Shown: positions 1 to 8,600 of the stretch, piece by piece
Layout: the number at the start of each line of letters is the position of its first letter
Numbering within the stretch: position 1 is the stretch's first letter
Assembly: GCF_937859865.1 (NCBI RefSeq)
Contig: NZ_CALMAT010000018.1
Span: forward strand, 68,218-122,769
Direction of reading: 5' to 3'
DNA length: 54,552 bases
Source of the DNA: an uncultured Mucilaginibacter sp.
Lineage (GTDB): Bacteria > Bacteroidota > Bacteroidia > Sphingobacteriales > Sphingobacteriaceae
Notes under the pieces: model-generated
Databases searched by the model: none
What the model was told of the DNA's origin: nothing
Seen by the model: the letters and a program-made list of their open reading frames with translations, nothing else
Made by a program: the position numbers and the translations under genes

Positions 1-1
1 A

Positions 2-403
2 ATGCTGATTCTGGCGCGCGATGCCGGTTATCCGTTGGAAGCAAGCGACGTACAATTGGAAAATATGCTGCCAAAAACAGCAATCGAAGCTGGCACCGTA
101 GCCGAATTTTACGAAGCTTTAAAAGCGGAAGATGCTTTTTTTAACGGCATAAAAACAGCAGCCGAAAGTAACGGCAAAGTGCTGCGTTATATTGGAAAAC
201 TGGAAAACGGACAAGTTTCGATTACTTTACAACAAGTAGATGCAAATCATGCTTTTTACTCGCTTTCGGGCAGCGATAACGTGATTTCCTTCACCACAGA
301 ACGTTACAAAGAACGGCCGTTGGTGGTCAAAGGTCCGGGTGCCGGTGCCGAAGTTACCGCTGCCGGTGTTTTTGCTGATCTGGTAAATGTTGGGGCGCAT
401 TAA
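2..403 (+). CDS. thrA: Bifunctional aspartokinase/homoserine dehydrogenase, C-terminal end (partial)
   Basis: The 5' part lies outside the window; 133 codons of the C-terminus are visible. The segment carries the homoserine dehydrogenase tail: an N-terminal LILARDAGYPLE stretch, then the family's closing pattern ERYKERPLVVKGPGAGAEVT and AAGVFADLVNVG. The product would phosphorylate aspartate and reduce aspartate semialdehyde to homoserine, the first and third steps of threonine synthesis. ThrB starts 56 bases downstream and thrC follows, so the order thrA-thrB-thrC matches the classic operon. A stand-alone homoserine dehydrogenase cannot be excluded from this fragment, but the motif style and gene order favour the bifunctional ThrA form. 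The window opens in the coding frame, so the first ATG seen here is internal. Confidence 0.9.
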   Translation: MLILARDAGYPLEASDVQLENMLPKTAIEAGTVAEFYEALKAEDAFFNGIKTAAESNGKVLRYIGKLENGQVSITLQQVDANHAFYSLSGSDNVISFTTERYKERPLVVKGPGAGAEVTAAGVFADLVNVGAH

Positions 404-459
404 AAAACTAAACTTTAAAGTCCGATCCTTTATCTTCGATCCCCGCTCTTTTAAAAAAA

Positions 460-1395
460 ATGAAAGATTCCATAAAAGTATTTGCTCCGGCCACCGTTGC
501 CAATGTAGTTTGCGGTTTTGATGTCCTTGGTTTCGCCGTAAACGCGCCGGGTGATGAAGTGGTGATGCGCAAGGTAGAAAAACCAGGCATCACCATCACA
601 AAAATTACCGGCGACGACGGCCGTTTGCCTTTGGATGCCACAAAAAATACGGTTAGCGCAAGTGTAAAACATTATCTGGATCATATTGGTCAGCCGGATT
701 TAGGCATCGAAATCGAACTGCATAAAAAAATGCCGATTGGCAGCGGATTGGGTTCCAGTTCGGCCAGTACGGTTGCGGGTTTGTTTGCGATAAATAATTT
801 GTTGGATCAGCCTTTGACACAACAAGAACTGGTTCCTTTTGCCATGAAAGGCGAGGAGTTGGCGTGCGGTTACGGTCATGCCGATAACGTTGCACCGGCT
901 TTGTTAGGCGGTTTTGTGCTGATCAGAAGTTATGAACCGTTGGAAATTATTTGTTTGCCGCACCCCGAAAGCTTGTATTGCGCCATCATTTTCCCAGAAG
1001 TTGACGTGCCGACAAGAGATGCGCGGCAAATGATCCGCCAGAAAGTATTTTTAAAAGATGCCGTAACGCAATGGGGCAATATTGCCGGTTTGGTTAGCGG
1101 TTTGTTTTTGAAAGATATTGACCTAATCGGCCGCAGCATGAAAGATATTTTGGTAGAACCTGTCCGTTCTATTTTAATCCCGGATTTTTACAAAATGCGC
1201 GAAATGGCGATGGAAAGCGGTGCAATAAGTTTCGGGATTTCCGGTTCCGGGCCTTCGGTTTTTGCTTTTACCAAAACCGAAGCCGATGCTTCTTTTATCA
1301 CCCAAAAAATAGCGAAACATTTGGCTTCTTTACAAATTAAAAGTCAAACGTATGTATCACCTATAAATGATAACGGGCCGATTATATTAAATTAA
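460..1395 (+). CDS. thrB: Homoserine kinase
   Basis: This 311-residue protein is a GHMP-family kinase that phosphorylates homoserine to O-phosphohomoserine using ATP in the cytoplasm. The glycine/serine-rich ATP loop PIGSGLGSSSAS is at about residues 92-103, preceded by the N-terminal substrate region APATVANVVCGFDVLGFAV, and the C-terminal GHMP motif SFGISGSGPSVFAF is near residue 260. Length is typical for ThrB. It sits between thrA and thrC on the same strand, 56 and 55 bases from them, consistent with one operon. The spacer just before its start holds a pyrimidine-rich run ending CCCCGCTCTT that resembles a repeat found before thrC and metF. Assignment is firm. Confidence 0.97.
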   Translation: MKDSIKVFAPATVANVVCGFDVLGFAVNAPGDEVVMRKVEKPGITITKITGDDGRLPLDATKNTVSASVKHYLDHIGQPDLGIEIELHKKMPIGSGLGSSSASTVAGLFAINNLLDQPLTQQELVPFAMKGEELACGYGHADNVAPALLGGFVLIRSYEPLEIICLPHPESLYCAIIFPEVDVPTRDARQMIRQKVFLKDAVTQWGNIAGLVSGLFLKDIDLIGRSMKDILVEPVRSILIPDFYKMREMAMESGAISFGISGSGPSVFAFTKTEADASFITQKIAKHLASLQIKSQTYVSPINDNGPIILN

Positions 1396-1411
1396 TTCAA
1401 TTGCGGCTACG

Positions 1412-1437
1412 ATCTTTTTTCCTCGCTCTCCGCTCTT
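1412..1437 (+). repeat. 26-base pyrimidine-rich repeat in the thrC leader
   Basis: This stretch, read on the plus strand, matches the reverse complement of 5111-5136 at 25 of 26 positions; the shared core is CCTCGCTCTCCGCTCTT. Both copies lie immediately upstream of a start codon (thrC here, metF there) and both are read in the sense direction. A weaker relative occupies 424-450 before thrB, and another is at 5586-5611. Function unknown. Confidence 0.7.
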
Positions 1438-1450
1438 TTCAATTCAAAAA

Positions 1451-2773
1451 ATGAAACTCTACAGTACCAATAATAAAAAGCACGAAGTTAGTTTCCAGGA
1501 AGCTGTTTTTAACAGTTTGCCGCAGGATAAAGGCTTGTACATGCCGGTGGACATACTTCGTTTACCGGATGATTTTTTGGAAAACCTGCAACAGTATGAG
1601 TTGCCGGAAATAGCTTTTCGCGTTGCAGATCATCTCTTACAAGGCATTATTCCTGCCGAAGATTTAAAAGCGATTATTAATGATGCGATTAATTTCCCGG
1701 CGCCGGTTGTAAAACTGGAAGAAAATAAATATGTGCTGGAGCTTTTCCACGGACCATCGCTGGCTTTTAAAGATTTTGGGGCGAGATTTATGAGTCGCGT
1801 AATGGCTTATTTTCTCCGCGAAGGCGAAAAAGAACTGAACGTTTTGGTGGCCACATCCGGCGATACCGGCGGCGCAGTTGCTTTGGGTTTTTTGGGCGTT
1901 CCGAATACTTTGGTTACGATTTTGTACCCGAAAGGAAAAGTGAGTGCAATCCAGGAATTGCAGTTAACAACCAACGGACAAAACATCCGTGCCATTGAAG
2001 TTGACGGCACTTTTGATGATTGCCAGGCATTGGTAAAACAGGCTTTTGTAGATGCAGAACTGAATGAGAAATTTCGGTTGACTTCGGCTAATTCCATTAA
2101 TATTTCCCGTTTAATCCCGCAAACTTTTTATTATTTCAATGCCGTTGCACAGTTGCAGCGTGAAGGTAAAACCGATGTTGTTTTTTCTGTTCCCAGCGGA
2201 AACTTCGGCAATATTGGCGCAGGTTTATTAGCCTGGAAAATGGGTTTGCCGGTTAAACATTTCATCGCTGCAACCAATGCAAACGATACCGTTCCCACGT
2301 TTTTAAACGGCGGCATTTATCAGCCTAAACCTTCTGTTGCTACCATTTCTAATGCAATGGATGTTGGAAATCCCAGCAACTGGGCACGCATTATGGATTT
2401 GTTCCGGGAAGATCAAACCGCCATCACAAAATTGGTAAGTGGTTTTAGTTTTGATAATGTGCAAACCGCAGCCGCAATCGAAGAAGTTTACCGGTTGTAT
2501 AATTATGTAGTTTGTCCGCATACAGCCATTGCTTTTCGTGCGCTGGATGAATGGCAAAAACAGCATCCGCAGCAGGAAAATACCGGCGTGTTTTTGGCCA
2601 CGGCACACCCGTGTAAATTCCCGGATGTTTTTTCGGAGGAGATTGCTGCGGAAATTGAAATCCCGGAACAAGTGCTTGAACTGGAAGGAAAACCGAAAAA
2701 AGTAGATGCGCTTGGAATTGATTATGCTTCTTTTAAGGCCTATTTATTGGCAGAGAAAGGGACTTCAATCTAA
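1451..2773 (+). CDS. thrC: Threonine synthase
   Basis: The 440-residue product converts O-phosphohomoserine to threonine with pyridoxal phosphate. The PLP lysine is expected at about K107 in GPSLAFKDFGARF, and the phosphate-cradle motif VATSGDTGGAV lies at about residues 133-143. The N-terminal SFQEAVFNSLPQDKGLYMP is characteristic of the fold-type II threonine synthases found in bacteria and yeast. It closes the thrA-thrB-thrC operon. The spacer upstream (1412-1437) carries a 26-base repeat that also precedes metF. Ten bases after the stop comes a degenerate copy of the window-wide repeat (2784-2797). Confidence 0.97.
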   Translation: MKLYSTNNKKHEVSFQEAVFNSLPQDKGLYMPVDILRLPDDFLENLQQYELPEIAFRVADHLLQGIIPAEDLKAIINDAINFPAPVVKLEENKYVLELFHGPSLAFKDFGARFMSRVMAYFLREGEKELNVLVATSGDTGGAVALGFLGVPNTLVTILYPKGKVSAIQELQLTTNGQNIRAIEVDGTFDDCQALVKQAFVDAELNEKFRLTSANSINISRLIPQTFYYFNAVAQLQREGKTDVVFSVPSGNFGNIGAGLLAWKMGLPVKHFIAATNANDTVPTFLNGGIYQPKPSVATISNAMDVGNPSNWARIMDLFREDQTAITKLVSGFSFDNVQTAAAIEEVYRLYNYVVCPHTAIAFRALDEWQKQHPQQENTGVFLATAHPCKFPDVFSEEIAAEIEIPEQVLELEGKPKKVDALGIDYASFKAYLLAEKGTSI

Positions 2774-2783
2774 ATTTTTTAGT

Positions 2784-2797
2784 GGTAAAAGAAGTAT
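2784..2797 (+). repeat. Degenerate copy of the GGTAAAAGAAGCAT repeat
   Basis: GGTAAAAGAAGTAT, one base different from the window-wide motif, lies between the thrC stop and the toxin-antitoxin operator. Confidence 0.8.
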
Positions 2798-2801
2798 GAA
2801 T

Positions 2802-2836
2802 AATATACGCATCAAAAATAATAGTGCGTATATTTG
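2802..2836 (+). promoter_or_regulatory. Putative promoter and autoregulatory operator of the toxin-antitoxin pair
   Basis: A perfect 10-base inverted repeat, AATATACGCA at 2802-2811 and TGCGTATATT at 2825-2834, is separated by 13 bases. Its right arm overlaps TATATTTG (2829-2836), a perfect match to the Bacteroidota -7 consensus TAnnTTTG. The likely antitoxin ATG (2840) is only three bases beyond this box, so the transcript would have almost no leader. Palindromes over the promoter are the usual binding sites for ribbon-helix-helix antitoxins, so autorepression is inferred. Confidence 0.65.
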
Positions 2837-2839
2837 AAT

Positions 2840-3085
2840 ATGAAAAGTAAAGTTAACCTTACTATTGAAAAAGATTTGCTTTTGGAAATCAAATCATATG
2901 CTGCAGAAAAGCAGGTTAGTATTTCAGAATTAGTGGAAGATTATTTTAAACAATTAACAAAGCCCGCTAAAAGACCAGCATTTTTGGATATGGTTAAAAA
3001 TCTAAAAGTACCGGAAGATTTGAATAAGGGTGTTGATTTGAAGAAGAAGTACTATGAAGATAATGCAGCTAAATATGGCTTTTAA
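2840..3085 (+). CDS. Small RHH-type antitoxin (DUF6364-like)
   Basis: The 81-residue protein begins MKSKVNLTIEKDLLLEIKSY and continues with AAEKQVSISELVEDYFKQL. A short beta strand followed by two helices is the pattern of ribbon-helix-helix DNA-binding antitoxins; the C-terminal half, rich in lysine and charged residues, would wrap the toxin. It directly precedes and overlaps a PIN-domain gene, the standard order for a VapBC-like pair. I chose the ATG at 2840 over the TTG at 2834 because the shorter form begins as related antitoxins do. The upstream inverted repeat fits autoregulation. Specific family name is from recognition of the pattern, not a search. Confidence 0.8.
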   Translation: MKSKVNLTIEKDLLLEIKSYAAEKQVSISELVEDYFKQLTKPAKRPAFLDMVKNLKVPEDLNKGVDLKKKYYEDNAAKYGF

Positions 3086-3497
3086 AGTCTTGTTAGATGC
3101 AAACGTTTTGATAGACTTTTTTTTAAAAAGAGGAGAATTTGAAATCACCGAAAAACTATTTGATGGTATTTTCAACAATCGTTTTAAAGTTTTTGTAACT
3201 CCGGCTATTCTGCATATCACAGCCTACTACACAAAAAAAATATTGGGATCTGCTGTTTCAAAAGCATTGCTTTTAGATTTTTTAGACAATTCAACAGTAA
3301 TAGATTGTAACCATAAAACTGCTGTCCTGGCTTTATCTTCTAAGATGACTGATGTGGAAGATGCTTTACAATACTACACAGCTTTACAGCACGATTTAAA
3401 TTTCGTAATTACCCAAGATCAGCAATTTCAAAAGCAAGCCATTCCTTCCCTGCCAATTTATTCTCCACAAGAATTTTTAAAAACTTTTATTGAGTAG
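3075..3497 (+). CDS. PIN-domain ribonuclease toxin (VapC-like)
   Basis: The product, 140 residues from this start, opens MAFKVLLDANVLIDFFLKR, the first acidic motif of PIN nucleases. A mid-protein acidic pair occurs in SKMTDVEDALQYYTAL, and the last acidic position is in FVITQDQQF. PIN toxins cleave RNA with divalent metal and are held inactive by their partner antitoxin. The reading frame overlaps the antitoxin end by 11 bases from this ATG; an upstream in-frame ATG at 3054 would add seven residues and overlap by 32, but the protein from 3075 begins at the usual distance from the first aspartate. RNA target unknown. The HAD gene starts six bases after its stop and may be cotranscribed. Confidence 0.85.
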   Translation: MAFKVLLDANVLIDFFLKRGEFEITEKLFDGIFNNRFKVFVTPAILHITAYYTKKILGSAVSKALLLDFLDNSTVIDCNHKTAVLALSSKMTDVEDALQYYTALQHDLNFVITQDQQFQKQAIPSLPIYSPQEFLKTFIE

Positions 3498-3503
3498 TAT
3501 TCC

Positions 3504-4109
3504 ATGTTCAACACCATCATCTTCGATTTAGGCAACGTTTTAATCAACTGGGACCCGAAACTCTTGTACAACAAGTTATTTGACTCCGAAGAAAAAACCA
3601 ACCATTTTCTGGAAAATATTTGCACGCTGACCTGGAACGAAGAGCAGGATGCCGGGCGAAGTTTGGAAGCCGGGACCAAAGCGTTGATCGAAGAATTCCC
3701 GCAACATAAAACAGAAATTGAAGCCTATTATGGCCGGTGGGAAGAAATGCTTGATGGCGCAATCGAAGGTTCGGTAGAAATCTTTAAAAAACTAAGAGCA
3801 ACCGGAAAGTATAAGTTTTACGCGTTAACCAATTGGTCGTCAGAACTTTTCCCGATTGCGTTGCGCCAGTTTGATTTTTTAAACTGGTTTGATGGTATTG
3901 TGGTTTCTGGTGATGAAGGCATCAGAAAACCGGAAGCTGCCTTTTTCCAGATTTTATTTGACCGTTATCAAGTAAATCCGGCCGATGCTGTTTTTATCGA
4001 TGATAATTTAAGAAACGTGGAAGCTGCGCGGGAATTAAGTATCCAATCCATCCGTTTTACTTCGGCAGAAGAATTGGAAAAAGCGTTAAAAGATTTGAAC
4101 GTTTTGTAA
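3504..4109 (+). CDS. HAD-superfamily phosphatase (YihX/epoxide-hydrolase-N-like)
   Basis: The 201-residue protein is a haloacid-dehalogenase hydrolase. Motif I is FDLGNVLINWD at residues 7-17 with the nucleophilic aspartate D8; motif II is the Thr/Asn pair in ALTNWSSE near residue 110; motif III is the lysine in GIRKPEAAFF; motif IV is VFIDDNLRNVEAA. The DLGNV form of motif I is typical of the YihX sugar-phosphate phosphatase group rather than of true haloacid dehalogenases. Substrate is not deducible. It follows the PIN toxin by six bases and is convergent with metF; the window-wide repeat sits between the two stops. Confidence 0.88.
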   Translation: MFNTIIFDLGNVLINWDPKLLYNKLFDSEEKTNHFLENICTLTWNEEQDAGRSLEAGTKALIEEFPQHKTEIEAYYGRWEEMLDGAIEGSVEIFKKLRATGKYKFYALTNWSSELFPIALRQFDFLNWFDGIVVSGDEGIRKPEAAFFQILFDRYQVNPADAVFIDDNLRNVEAARELSIQSIRFTSAEELEKALKDLNVL

Positions 4110-4131
4110 AATCTGACACCAATTTTTATAG

Positions 4132-4145
4132 GGTAAAAGAAGCAT
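4132..4145 (+). repeat. Solo GGTAAAAGAAGCAT repeat between convergent genes
   Basis: An exact copy, preceded by ACACCAATTTTTATAG, a flank shared with the copies near 25758, 48522 and 48673. It lies between the stops of the HAD gene and metF. Confidence 0.9.
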
Positions 4146-4148
4146 TCC

Positions 4149-5102
4149 TCAAAACACCGCTTTTGCAATCCGTTTTGTAGGTTCCGCATTTCCCATCGTA
4201 TAAAAATGCAAAACAGGTGCGCCCATTTCCACCAGTTCTTTGCATTGTTGGATCATCCACTCAATCCCAACTTCTTTTACATCTTTTTCGTTGGTGCAGG
4301 CTTGTACGGCATCGCTTAAATCTTCGGGGATATCAATATGGAAAATTTTAGGCAGGCTGATCAATTGCTTGGAAGTGGTGAGCGGTTTTAAACCGGGAAT
4401 AATTGGGATATTAATATCGTTTTCGCGGCAGCATTTTACAAATTCGCGGTACTTATTGTTGTCGAAAAACATTTGCGTAACCATAAAACCGGCACCGGCA
4501 TCTGCTTTCTTTTTCAAGAATTGAAAGTCGGATTTTAAATTTGGCGCTTCAAAATGTTTTTCGGGATAAGCCGCAATGCCCACACAAAAATCAGTTTTAA
4601 CAGCTTCGTATTCATCGTGCAGGTATTTACCCTTGTTCATGTTGATTACTTGTTCCAACAACTCGGTTGCATAAGTATGTCCGCCGGGCGTTGGGACAAA
4701 ACCTGCGTCTCCTTTTCGCGCATCGCCACGCAAAACCAATACATTATCAATGCCCAGGAATTGCAAATCAATCAGGGCGTATTCCGTTTCTTCTTTGGTA
4801 AACCCGCCGCACAACAAATGCGGCACGGCATCTACCTTGTACCGGTTCATAATTGCCGCACAAACAGCAACGGTTCCCGGCCGTTTCCGGTAAGTTACTT
4901 TTTCCAGCAAACCGTTTCCGCGTTCTTTGTAAAAGTGGTCTTCGCGCGAAGTAGTTACATCAATAAACGGCGGGTTCAGTTCCATCAGCGGATCAATGGC
5001 ATCAAAAATTCCCTGTATGCCATGTCCTTTTATAGGTGGTAAAAGTTCGAAAGAAAAAAGTGTTTTGCCGTTGGCATTTTTAATATGTTCAGTAATTTTC
5101 AT
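4149..5102 (-). CDS. metF: Methylenetetrahydrofolate reductase
   Basis: This 317-residue flavoprotein reduces 5,10-methylene-THF to 5-methyl-THF, the methyl donor for MetH encoded upstream. The N-terminal KTLFSFELLPP carries the conserved Phe-Glu of the active site, PFIDVTTSRED follows, VPHLLCGGFTKEE and NVLVLRGDARKGD are the folate/FAD-binding TIM-barrel segments, and GFMVTQMFFDNNKY is the late conserved block. Length matches bacterial MetF. It lies downstream of metH and a four-helix-bundle gene, all on the minus strand, and so is likely under the SAM riboswitch at 9406-9513. Its own leader contains the 26-base repeat at 5111-5136. Confidence 0.96.
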   Translation of the reverse strand: MKITEHIKNANGKTLFSFELLPPIKGHGIQGIFDAIDPLMELNPPFIDVTTSREDHFYKERGNGLLEKVTYRKRPGTVAVCAAIMNRYKVDAVPHLLCGGFTKEETEYALIDLQFLGIDNVLVLRGDARKGDAGFVPTPGGHTYATELLEQVINMNKGKYLHDEYEAVKTDFCVGIAAYPEKHFEAPNLKSDFQFLKKKADAGAGFMVTQMFFDNNKYREFVKCCRENDINIPIIPGLKPLTTSKQLISLPKIFHIDIPEDLSDAVQACTNEKDVKEVGIEWMIQQCKELVEMGAPVLHFYTMGNAEPTKRIAKAVF

Positions 5103-5110
5103 GAGTTTAT

Positions 5111-5136
5111 AAGAGCGGAGAGCGAGGAAAAAGGAT
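5111..5136 (-). repeat. 26-base pyrimidine-rich repeat in the metF leader
   Basis: The minus-strand sequence matches the thrC-leader copy (1412-1437) at 25 of 26 positions and, like it, is just upstream of a start codon. A shorter related piece, GAGCGCGGAAAAGGAT, follows at about 5169-5184 in the same orientation. Confidence 0.7.
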
Positions 5137-5186
5137 ATATATGGTTGTTAATTTGCGTGCGTTTTTGAGCGCGGAAAAGGATATGA

Positions 5187-5549
5187 CTATTTGTTGAGTT
5201 GATTACTTTGATAATTTATAAGACCTGCCAACAAAACTCTAATTTTCTTTAATTTTTCTAACATGGGTTTCAGTTCGGTTTCATCAATAAAATTTAGGTC
5301 GAGGGAAAGATAAAGTTGCGTTTCTAATTCATAAGCAGATCCACGGGCGATATAATAAAAGCGCATCATATTTTTTGGATGATTACGACCGCAACCTTCT
5401 GCTATGTTTGATGGAATGGAAATTGCAGCCCTTTTAATCTGTGATTGCAAACCGTAAACTTCCTCTTTAGGAAAACGTTCAATGCAGGTATAAACTATTT
5501 TAACTAAAGCTCTTGCTTCTTTCCAAGCATCCAAATCTGTAAAAGTCAT
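5187..5549 (-). CDS. Four-helix-bundle protein (S23 / 23S rRNA intervening-sequence protein family)
   Basis: The 120-residue protein has the hallmark patterns of the family: a start of the form FxDLxAWKEAR (DLDAWKEARALV), the block FPKEEVYGLQSQIKRAA, then SIPSNIAEGCGR, RFYYIARGSAYELETQL, and a C-terminal helix. Members were first seen inside insertions of 23S rRNA genes and are related to the Avd protein of diversity-generating retroelements, but most occur alone, as here, and their role is unknown. It sits between metH and metF on the same strand, bounded on both sides by pyrimidine-rich repeats, which suggests it was inserted into a metH-metF operon. No reverse transcriptase or variable repeat is nearby. 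Confidence 0.9.
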   Translation of the reverse strand: MTFTDLDAWKEARALVKIVYTCIERFPKEEVYGLQSQIKRAAISIPSNIAEGCGRNHPKNMMRFYYIARGSAYELETQLYLSLDLNFIDETELKPMLEKLKKIRVLLAGLINYQSNQLNK

Positions 5550-5585
5550 TTTAAATTATTGAAATGATAGGCTTACAATAGTCGT

Positions 5586-5611
5586 ATCCTCGCTCTTTCT
5601 TCTTCGCTCTT
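5586..5611 (+). repeat. Pyrimidine-rich repeat next to metH 3' end
   Basis: This stretch (ATCCTCGCTCTTTCTTCTTCGCTCTT in two halves) resembles the thrC and metF leader repeat but lies in the opposite orientation to its gene, between the metH stop and the start of the four-helix-bundle gene. Confidence 0.45.
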
Positions 5612-5612
5612 C

Positions 5613-8600
5613 TCAATATCCTAAATTCGGACTCAACCATCGTTCTACTTCGTTTATCGGCATATTTTTACGTTCTGCGTAATCTTCAACTTGTTCCTTT
5701 GTAATCTTCCCCAAACCAAAATATTTAGATTGAGGATGCGCAAAGTAAAAACCGCTAACCGAAGAAGCCGGCATCATGGCTAAACTTTCGGTCAAGTAGA
5801 TGCCTGTGTTTTTTTCAGCATCAAGCAGCTTAAATAAAGTCCATTTTTCGGTATGATCTGGACAGGCTGGATAACCCGGAGCCGGACGAATGCCCTGGTA
5901 TTTTTCCTTAATCATGTCATCGCTGCTCAAATGCTCGTCTTTGGCATAACCCCAATACTCGCGGCGAACCAACTCGTGCATTTTCTCTGCAAAAGCTTCT
6001 GCCAAACGATCAGCTAAAGCTTTGGCCATGATGCTGTTGTAATCATCGTGGTCTGCTTCAAACTTGGCCACCAGTTCATCACAACCTAAACCTGCTGTTA
6101 CGGCAAATCCTCCCCAATAATCAGCAATACCGGTATCTTTTTGGGCGATAAAATCAGCAAGCGCGTAATAAGGTTCGCCTTTTGGTTTTTCGGCCTGTTG
6201 GCGCAACGTGTAAATAGTATCTAAAACTTTGGTGCGGGATTCATCTGTATATAATTCAATATCATCGCCTACTGCGTTTGCCGGCCAGAACCCAATTACG
6301 GCGTTTGCCTGCAACAATTTTTTTGATACAATTTCCCAAAGTAAAACCTGCGCATCATCAAACAATTTTTTGGCTTCGGCACCAACAAACGGATCATTAA
6401 ATATTTTAGGATAGCTGCCGCGCAGTTCCCAGGTATGGAAAAACGGTGTCCAATCAATATAAGGAAGCAAATTTTTCAGCGGGAAATCTTTGATTGTTTT
6501 TGTGCCGAGGAAAGTTGGTTTTGGCGCGATATCTCCATCCACACTGATTTGGAACTTTTGTGCCGATGCTTCTTTTATCGGCATAAATTTCTTGTCCACA
6601 CGTTTGTTTAAATGTGCTTCGCGTGCTTTGGCGTATTCCTCTTTAATGCCGATGATATATTCACCGCGCTTTTCTTTGTTCATCAAACTGCTGCAAACGG
6701 TTACACTTCGCGAAGCATCCAAAACGTGGATGGCCGGGCCGGAATAATTCGGATCAATTTTAACCGCCGCATGAATACGGGAAGTGGTTGCGCCGCCAAC
6801 AATCAGCGGAATGGTTAAACCTTCGCGTTCCATTTCTTTGGCAAAATGCACCATTTCGTCCAGCGAAGGCGTAATCAGTCCGCTCAATCCGATAATATCT
6901 ACTTTTTGCTTTTTGGCTTCTTCCAAGATGCGTTGCGCCGGAACCATCACGCCCAAATCAATCACTTCAAAATTGTTGCAGGCCAAAACTACGCCAACAA
7001 TGTTTTTGCCGATGTCGTGTACATCGCCTTTTACCGTCGCCATTAATACTTTGCCGGCATTTTTGCGCTCATCGCCTACACCTTCTCCGGAAGAAATAAC
7101 ACGTGCTTTTTCTGCTTCAATAAAAGGCAGCAAATAAGCAACCGCTTTTTTCATCACGCGGGCAGATTTTACAACTTGCGGCAAAAACATTTTTCCGGCA
7201 CCAAACAAATCGCCAACGATGTTCATGCCATTCATTAACGGCCCTTCAATCACTTCCAACGGTTTATCGGCTTGTTGGCGTGCTTCCTCTACATCGGCAT
7301 CCAAATATTCGATAATGCCTTTTACCAAAGCGTGCGAAAGCCGTTTTTCCACCGGAGCTTTGCGCCATTCTTCATCGCGCACTATTTCTTTTCCTTTGCT
7401 TTTTACTTTATCGGCAAATTCTACCAATCTTTCTGTCGCATCAGGTCTTCGGTTCAGCAAAACATCTTCTACCAGCTCCAGTAAATCTTTCGGGATCTGC
7501 TCGTAAACTTCCAGCATTCCGGCGTTTACAATGCCCATATCCATTCCGGCTTGGATCGCGTGGTAAAGGAAAGCCGAGTGCATTGCCTCTCGAACCACAT
7601 TATTTCCCCGGAAGGAAAACGAAATGTTACTTACACCACCGCTAACTTTAGCCATTGGCAGGTTTTGTTTGATCCAGCGCGTGGCATTGATAAAATCAAC
7701 CGCGTAATTATTGTGCTCTTCCAAACCGGTTGCAACGGTTAAAATGTTTGGGTCGAAGATGATGTCCTGCGGCGGAAAACCCAACTCATCAACCAAAATA
7801 CCATAGCTTCTTTTACAGATCTCAATCCGGCGTTCATAATTATCGGCCTGTCCCTTTTCATCAAAAGCCATTACCACGGCAGCAGCGCCGTAATTCATGA
7901 TTTTACGTGCGTATTCTTTAAATTTTTCTTCGCCTTCTTTTAAGGAGATGGAATTGACGATCCCTTTTCCCTGCAAACATTTTAAGCCGGCTTCAATCAC
8001 GCTCCATTTGGATGAATCCACCATGATCGGCAGTTTAGAAATATCTGGTTCCGAAGCAACGAGGTTTAAAAATTTCACCATCACAGCTTCCGAATCAATC
8101 ATGCCTTCATCCATGTTGATATCTATTACCTGCGCGCCGCCTTCCACCTGCTGACGTGCAACGGTTAAAGCTTCTTCATAATTCTCCGCTAAAATCAGTT
8201 TAGAGAATTTGGGCGAACCGGTAATATTGGTCCGTTCGCCAACATTTACAAAAATACTTTCGGGCGTAATGGTAACTGCTTCCAAACCGCTTAAATGCAT
8301 AAATGGTTCGATAACTGGTTTTTGTCGCGGCGGATATTTTGCTGCTTTTTCGGCAATACATCTAATGTGTTCCGGCGTGGTTCCGCAACAGCCACCAACG
8401 ATGTTGACGAATCCGGCTTGCAAAAAATCTTCCACCAAATGTGCCGTTTCATGCGGAACTTCATCATAAGCACCAAACTCGTTGGGCAAACCGGCGTTTG
8501 GATAAGCCGAAATATAAACATCTGCTTTTTGTGAAAGCTCTTCCAAATGCGGCCGCATATCTTTTGCGCCAAGTGCGCAATTTAAACCGACAGAAAGCAA

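Noticed and set aside
3054-3074. Upstream ATG as the start of the PIN toxin
   Set aside because: It would add seven residues not typical of the family and extend the overlap with the antitoxin; the ATG at 3075 places the first aspartate at the usual distance, although the earlier start is not excluded.
5187-5549. Possible diversity-generating retroelement accessory gene (Avd-like)
   Set aside because: The four-helix-bundle family includes Avd, but no reverse transcriptase, template repeat or variable target gene is present nearby; it is better called a stand-alone S23-type protein.
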